From NCBI RefSeq assembly GCF_042477335.2, contig NC_091246.1, positions 109,831,001 to 109,895,000 on the forward strand: 64,000 bases of DNA, given 5' to 3'. The stretch comes from Ovis canadensis (lineage: Eukaryota > Chordata > Mammalia > Artiodactyla > Bovidae). Shown here piece by piece: positions 58,208-64,000 of the stretch. The notes below the pieces were generated by a model, which was not told where the DNA came from, ran no database searches, and was given only the letters and a program-made list of their open reading frames with translations. Position 1 is the first letter of the stretch. The number at the start of each line of letters is the position of its first letter. Both the position numbers and the translations under genes were made by a program.

Positions 58208-59277
58208 CACTCTAGTAGGATACCTCCATAAAAAGTTAGAAACATTCCAAAATAAAATTTGGCTATCCCTGGTGAAAGCCAAAGTAATTGAGAGGTAGTA
58301 GTTAAGAGGGAGATTCAACATCTTAAGATTTTATATTCACAGCAAACTGATTTTACATAAAGGCACGATGCTGACTCCAGACCCTCAGTGAGACTATGTC
58401 ATTGCCAGTCTGTATTCTTTCCCAGAGAGTAAGAAATTATGCAGAATCATTAAAAACATACATACTACAAAAGCAAAAATCAAATTTCCTCTTCCTCTCC
58501 GTCAAATTTTCATCATATTTCTCTCCTGTTTTCACTCCATGCTGCTAACAATGTACTATCACTCACAGATTACACATCCTCAGTGAGACTGCTGCCTTCT
58601 AAGCCCACTTCAGTCCAGTTAGTCATTTTATATTAGTATGAAAGCCATATCAGAAAACCAATTTATTTTTACTCCAGTTAATCTCATGCTGGAAATTAAC
58701 ACAGTCTCCTACTCAGTTGATTTGGAAATTGTTTATCTTTTGTTCCCATTCTGACCTCAACAGATATGTTAAGGATATTATGGCAGACTTTTTTGTTGTT
58801 GTTTAAACAGAATGGTCATAGCCACAGGGAATAGACTTATGAACAAAACATGGTCCCTACAATTCAGAAAGTGATAACTGAGTAAGAGAGTGAGAAATGT
58901 AAGCACAGCAGGATAAGGTTTATACCCAGAGGCTTTTATGCCTAAGATGGTTAGCAGATGCGGGAATGCAGTGGTAGCTGAGATATGCTGCCCTAGACCC
59001 TCTCTGTGCTGGGAGTAAAGCACTCAGGATTGTAGAAGCCTCAAAAGGTGAAAATCAACACACCAGGAAAGTGATGAACATGAAAAATGCAGCACATTTT
59101 GAAGGAAAGAGTTATTCCCAGATTTTTTGTTTTAGACAAATATATAGTGATAATGACATTAATCTTAATGATTGCTAAAGCAGAAGCAGACACACCTACA
59201 TATTAATTTTACCATAAAATAGTATAAAATTCAGAACATTTAATGTTTAAGAATTTTATATAAAATATTTCCTTTAA
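58208..59277. other. Unassigned unique-looking DNA
   Basis: No gene or repeat recognised. Confidence 0.5.
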
Positions 59278-59805
59278 GTTTGGAATACTGTAGAGAGCCA
59301 CCATATGATTTAGCAATCCCACTTTGGGGTATATATACAGAGGAAAAACATTTTTAAAAATGTGTTCATTGCAGTACTGTTTACAATAGCCAAGACATGG
59401 AAGAGACATAAAGCCCATCAACAGAGGAATGGATAAAGAAAATATGATACATTGACACAATAGAATATACTAAGCCCTCATAAAGAAAGAAATAATGTTA
59501 TTTGCAACAACATTGAGGAACCTGGAGGTTATCAGACAACACTGATGAACCTAGAGGGTATCAGACAAGTATCATGTGATATCACTTATACATGGAATCG
59601 TTTTTAAAATATGATACAAATGAACTTATTTACAAAACAGAAACTTAGAGAGAATGAACTTATGGTTACCAAGGGAGAAGTTTAGGGGGGCAGAGGGATA
59701 GACTGGGAGATGGGGATTCACATGTACACACTGCTATATTTTTTTAAAGGTGCTATATTTTCTTAAAAGGTGCCTTTCCATGAAAAATAAAGACATAAAT
59801 TCAAA
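59278..59805 (+). mobile_element. L1 LINE 3' end, diverged
   Basis: CCACCATATGATTTAGCAAT, TGTTTACAATAGCCAAGACA and ATGGTTACCAAGGGAGAAGT are L1 ORF2-tail and 3' UTR landmarks. An imperfect internal duplication of about 29 bp (GGTTATCAGACAA, then GGGTATCAGACAA) lies at 59508-59568. Confidence 0.8.
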
Positions 59806-60198
59806 AAGAAGTTTGGGATACTTTTATACCCTTTGCTTTTTGATTATTCTATACAATTATTTTATGTTTTATTTTTAACTTTTCTAATTCATAACTATTC
59901 CAGTGATTTAAGTGGTAATGCATGTCATTTTAACTCCTAAAATGATATATCTTTTTGCAAGATTTTTTAATTAAATGTTAGTTTGCTATGAATTTTTGTA
60001 TGACTACTACTTCTATTAATTAAAGAACAGTTACAAGAGTAAAATACACAAGGGTATTTTAGAGGGAAGGATTTCATGTATCATAGTGAATATTAGTTTT
60101 TAATTATGAAGATTCAATTTCTTAGGCTACCTTATCGTGGCAGGAACTTAAAGTATACATAGATAATTAGTGTCTTATGGTTGAATGTTGAAGGAAGG
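59806..60198. other. Unassigned AT-rich DNA
   Basis: No gene or repeat recognised. Confidence 0.5.
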
Positions 60199-60405
60199 GG
60201 CCTCCCAGGTACTGCAGGGTAAAGAATCCACCTGTCAATGCAGGAGATGGAGGCTCAATTCCAGGGTCTGGAAGATCCCTTGGAAGTGGAAATGACAACC
60301 CACTCCAGTATTCTTGCCTGGAAAATCCCATGGACAGAGGAGCCTGGTGGGCTATAGTCCACGGGTTCTCAGTGAGTCAGATACAATGAACAGGGACACA
60401 CACGA
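60199..60405 (+). mobile_element. Bov-tA SINE
   Basis: A degraded head (GGCCTCCCAGGTACTGCAGG) and a good BovA body up to GAGTCAGATACAATGAACAG. Confidence 0.88.
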
Positions 60406-61027
60406 TGGTCCAAGGAAAGGCTGCAGTGACTACACCACTGCAGTCTAGTGTAAGGGAAATACCACCTTCACGTGGAAAACAAAATCCTGCAGTGCTGTTC
60501 TCTACTGAAGAGGGCCTTGCTTAGGAGGCAGATGAAAAGCTCATCCACAAAAAGGACGTGGCCTTAAAGATACACATTGGAAAAGAAAAGATCCAAAATA
60601 AATAAATTCCCATCCATCTTAGTGAAAACCACTATTCACAGAACAAATAAGATGAAAGCCCTACAGATGAACTATGAATAATAGGGTAGGGCGCATATAT
60701 GGCACATTGAATACAAGCTGTTCAAACATAAAAACTGAAGAATAAGGACTCTTTGAAAGTTCATACTGGACATGAATACTCATAAATTATTTGAAAGGAG
60801 TTTCTCCACCTGGTGCCAAAGGAGGTTAGCTGTGATCAACAGTTAATTAACAGTGTTTACAACTAATCTGGTTGTCATGTAGAACACTGACCTAAGAATC
60901 CAAGCCTTACAATTCATCAGGAATGACATTTGCATATGAAAGCCTGATTATAGGTTATAGAGACTTCACTTTTTTTTAATAGCACTGACTCTATTTTAAA
61001 TGCACTGGGGTGTGGGGGGGGGGGTTG
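60406..61027. other. Unassigned DNA with a G-run
   Basis: A G-run at about 61012-61024 lies just before the CHR SINE. No gene or repeat recognised. Confidence 0.5.
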
Positions 61028-61600
61028 GTTTCTCCTGGTGGCTCAGTGGTTAAGAATCTGCCTGCCAATGCAGGAGACCTGGGTTTGATCCTTTGTCCAG
61101 GAAGATCCCACATGCTGAGGAGCAGCTAAGATGGTGTACCACAACTACTGAGCTAGTGCTCCAGACCCTGGGGACTGCAACTACTGAGCCCACATGCTGC
61201 AAGTGCTGAAGCCTGCAAAACCTAGAGCCTGCGCTCCACAGGAAGAGAAACCACCTCGAGGAGAAGCCCGGGCACTGTAGCAAAGAGTCAGTCAGTCAGT
61301 GAAGTTGCTCAGTCGTGTCCGACTCTTGGTAACCCCATGGACTGTAGCCCACCAGGCTCCTCCATCCATGGAATTTTCTAGGCAAGAATACTGGAATAGG
61401 TTGCCATTTCCTTCTCCAGGGGCTCTTCCCAACCCAGGGATTGAACCCAGGTCTCCCGTATTGCAGGGAGATGCTTTACCATCTGAGTCACCAGGGAATC
61501 TGCAGCAAAGAGTAGTTCCTGCTAACTGCAAGTTGAGAAAAGCATGCACAGCAAGGAAGATCCCGCACAGCCAAAAATGAAGAAATAAAATTCAGAAAAA
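61028..61600 (+). mobile_element. CHR-type tRNA SINE, split by Bov-tA
   Basis: The head TGGTGGCTCAGTGGTTAAGA, then CAACTACTGAGCCCACATGC, form the left part. After the Bov-tA the body resumes at 61514 and ends in ACAGCCAAAAATGAAGAAAT. Orientation is opposite to the CHR at 28.9 kb. Confidence 0.88.
61289..61503 (-). mobile_element. Bov-tA SINE inside the CHR SINE
   Basis: A complete reverse-complement element with a CAGT repeat tail. AGCAAAGAGT at 61279-61288 and 61504-61513 brackets it. Confidence 0.94.
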
Positions 61601-62050
61601 TAATAAAAAGAAATAAATACACTAGGTGGAACAAGATTTATAGTTTTGGTCAGTTTAAATACTTCAACTTTTGCTTTGCTTAAAATTGAATCTTAACCTG
61701 TTGTATTTATTGCATATATTATGAGGGAATATTCTTAATTCTTGTTCTGAATTCTTGCTTCCAATTCTGTGTTAAAAAATAAGAGAAGTTTATTTTAAAC
61801 AATGCAACTGGGAAAATGAACACAACAGTGTATGCATCAGATTTTAAGCTTCTCTAAGTAAATACAGCAAATTTATAGCTTATTTCCACATATTTTTTCA
61901 TTCTGAATTTAATTACCAAATTCAACAAATGGTGATCTAGGCTGCTTTTGAGACCAAAAAAAAAAAAAAAAAGAAATTATAAGTCAGTCAATACTTCAAA
62001 GAGATGTCTCTGGCTTGTTTGCACATAGTGATAACATTACTTGTTAAGCA
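61601..62050. other. Unassigned AT-rich DNA
   Basis: A-run at about 61956-61972; no gene recognised. Confidence 0.5.
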
Positions 62051-63328
62051 AAATGTTGTTGTTCAGTCACTAAGTCATATCTGACTCTTTGTGATCCCAT
62101 GAACTGCAGCATGCCAGACTTCCTTGCCCTTTACTCTCTCCTGGAGTTTGCTCAAACTCATGTCCATTGCATTAGTGATGCCATCTAACTATCTCATTCT
62201 CTGTCACCCCCTTCTCCTCTCGCCCTCAACCTTTCCCAGCATCAGGATCTTTTCCAATGAGTCAGCTCTTCACATGAGATGGCTAAAGTATTGGAGCTTC
62301 AGCTTCAGCATCAGTCCTTCCAATGAATATTCAGGGTTGATTTCCTTTAGGATGGACTGGTTTAATCTCCTTGCAGTCCAAGGGACTTGCAAGAGTCTTC
62401 TCAACATCACAGTTTGAAAGCATCAGTTCTTTGGCACTCAGTCTTCTTTATGATCCAACTCACATCTATACATGACCACTGGGAAAAACATAGCTTTGCT
62501 TATATGGAGCTTTGTTGGCAAACTGATGTCTCTGCTTTTTAATACACTGTCTAGGTGTGTCATTGCTATTCTTCCAAGAAGCAAGTGTCTTTTAATTCTG
62601 TAGCTGCAGTCCCCATCTGCATTGATTTTGGAGCCCTAAAATATGAAATCTGACACTGTTTCCACATTTTCCCCACCAATTTGCCATGAGATGATAAGAC
62701 TGGATGTAATGATCTTCATTTTTTGAACACCGAGTTTTATTTTTTTTTTTTGACTTTTATTTTTTTATTTTTATTTATTTATTTATTTATTTTTTTAATT
62801 TTAAAATCTTTAATTCTTACATGCATTCCCAAACATGACCCCCCCTCCCACCTCCCTCCCCACAACATCTCTCTGGGTCATCCCCATGCACCAGCCCCAA
62901 GCACGCTGCACCCTACGTCAGACATGGACTGGCGATTCAATTCTTACATGATAGTATACATGTTAGAATTCCCATTCTCCCAAATCATCCCACCTGAACA
63001 CCGAGTTTTAAACCAGCTTTTCCATTCTCCTCTTTCACCCTCTTTAAGAGGCTCTTTTGTTTTTCACTTTTTGCCATTAGAGTGATATCATCTGCATATC
63101 TGAGGCTGTTGATATTTCTGCTGGCAATCTTGATGTCATCTTGTGATTCATCCAGCCCAGGATTTCGCATGATGTACCCTGCATTTAAGTTAAAACAAGC
63201 AGGAGCCTTGACATACTCCTTTCCGAATTTTGAACCAGTTTGTTGTTCCATGCCCTGTTCTAACTGTTGCTTCTTTTCCTGCATACAGGTTTCTCAGCAG
63301 GCAGGTAATGTTGTCTGGTATTGTATCC
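62051..63328 (-). mobile_element. BovB LINE, split by an L1
   Basis: Reverse-complement BovB from the terminus (TTGTTCAGTCACTAAGTCAT) to the RT region (GCAGGCAGGTAATGTTGTCTG). The YADD block is at about 63085-63096. Interrupted at 62740-62994. It is diverged and lacks an intact frame. Confidence 0.9.
62740..62994 (-). mobile_element. L1 LINE 3' end inside the BovB
   Basis: T-rich start with (TTTA)n, then CATTCCCAAACATGACCCCC and CATGGACTGGCGATTCAATT, the reverse complement of the ruminant L1 3' UTR. The 16-bp duplication TGAACACCGAGTTTTA (62724-62739 and 62995-63010) is perfect. Confidence 0.95.
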
Positions 63329-63482
63329 TTAGGTAATTCAACTCTATTTTAAAATACCCACAAAGAGAGGATGTACCTTTTGTAAATAGCTTTGCCCCAA
63401 ATATCAGCATAATTCATTTTATCTAAGCATTTGCCCACATTTCAGTCTTTTTCCTTGTTAAGAGAAAAGTAATTTGATCTGA

Positions 63483-63699
63483 GGTCTTTCCAGGTTGTGA
63501 AGTCATAAATAATCCACCTGCCAATGCAGGAGATGCGAGAGACATAGGTTTGATCCCTGGGTCAGGAAGATCCCCTGGTGAAGGAAATGGCAACTCACTC
63601 CAGTATTTTTGCCTGGAAAATTCCATGGACAGAGGAGACTGGTGAGTACAGTGCACAATATTGCCAAGAGTCAAATGCGACTGAGTGAGTAAGTACCCA
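63483..63699 (+). mobile_element. Bov-tA SINE
   Basis: A damaged head (GGTTGTGAAGTCATAAATAA) and a full BovA body, bracketed by TAATTTGATCTGA at 63470-63482 and 63700-63712. Confidence 0.93.
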
Positions 63700-63712
63700 T
63701 AATTTGATCTGA

Positions 63713-64000
63713 AGGAGTCAGAATTGCCAGGCAGTGCATGTACTGAACAGCAGCTCCAATCCCTGGGGCATGTTAGAAGCCTAGCCCAGTGGGAGCAGGT
63801 AGCAGAAAAATGATTTTCACAGAGCCCCCTGGTCACAGAGAGCACCCAGAATGCCCCTCCTCACTCCTCTGTTCCATCTATGGTTAGCGGGCTCATTCAA
63901 GAACTGATGGACCTTCTTCCTTGAAGTCTTCATGAAAAACATGCTTTCCTTTCCATTTCCCAGAATATGTTTCACCTCCTCCCTCTTCCAAGATCCTTTT
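63713..64000. other. Unassigned DNA at the window end
   Basis: No gene or repeat recognised. Confidence 0.5.

Overview
This is nuclear DNA from a pecoran ruminant (a cattle, sheep, goat or deer-like animal). The evidence is the repeat content: dozens of Bov-tA and Bov-A2 SINEs, many BovB (RTE-type) LINEs, CHR-type cetartiodactyl SINEs and ruminant L1 3' ends. Nothing in the sequence separates the possible species. There is no bacterial, plasmid or phage signal.

I find no functional host gene. The only cellular coding sequence is a processed retrocopy of COX15 (mitochondrial heme A synthase) on the minus strand at 37589-41400. It is a complete mRNA copy: 5' UTR, intronless 413-codon frame, about 2.5 kb of 3' UTR, an AATAAA signal and a poly(A) tract, flanked by a perfect 14-bp target-site duplication. 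One nonsense codon (codon 45) disables it; the next 368 codons are open.

Layout. 1-3.5 kb: SINEs and an L1 tail. 3.5-5.6 kb: a BovB copy with its 5' part inverted. 5.7-19.5 kb: scattered SINEs, a 5'-truncated BovB at 12.4 kb inside old T-rich DNA, a diverged BovB at 16 kb, and a SINE with an internal duplication at 18 kb. 19.7-27.2 kb: a BovB cluster in which two long copies lie 5' end to 5' end, giving an inverted repeat with arms of about 3 kb, followed by a rearranged third copy. 27.7-37.5 kb: a split MaLR LTR, a CHR SINE, SINEs and an L1 with perfect or near-perfect target duplications. 37.6-41.4 kb: the COX15 retrocopy, which also carries MER5A and CR1/L3 fragments that were part of the parental 3' UTR. 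42.1-48.9 kb: a second BovB with an inverted 5' part, and BovB nested in BovB. 49-64 kb: SINEs, tail-derived (GT)n arrays, L1 remnants, a CHR SINE split by Bov-tA and a BovB split by an L1.

The elements work as a timeline, not a pathway. BovB and L1 supply the reverse transcriptase, the non-autonomous SINEs and the COX15 mRNA copy were moved by them, and target duplications and nesting give the order of insertion. Repeat names are assigned by recognition without a database search, so subfamily labels are approximate. Edges are exact where a target duplication is quoted and otherwise good to about 5-20 bp.
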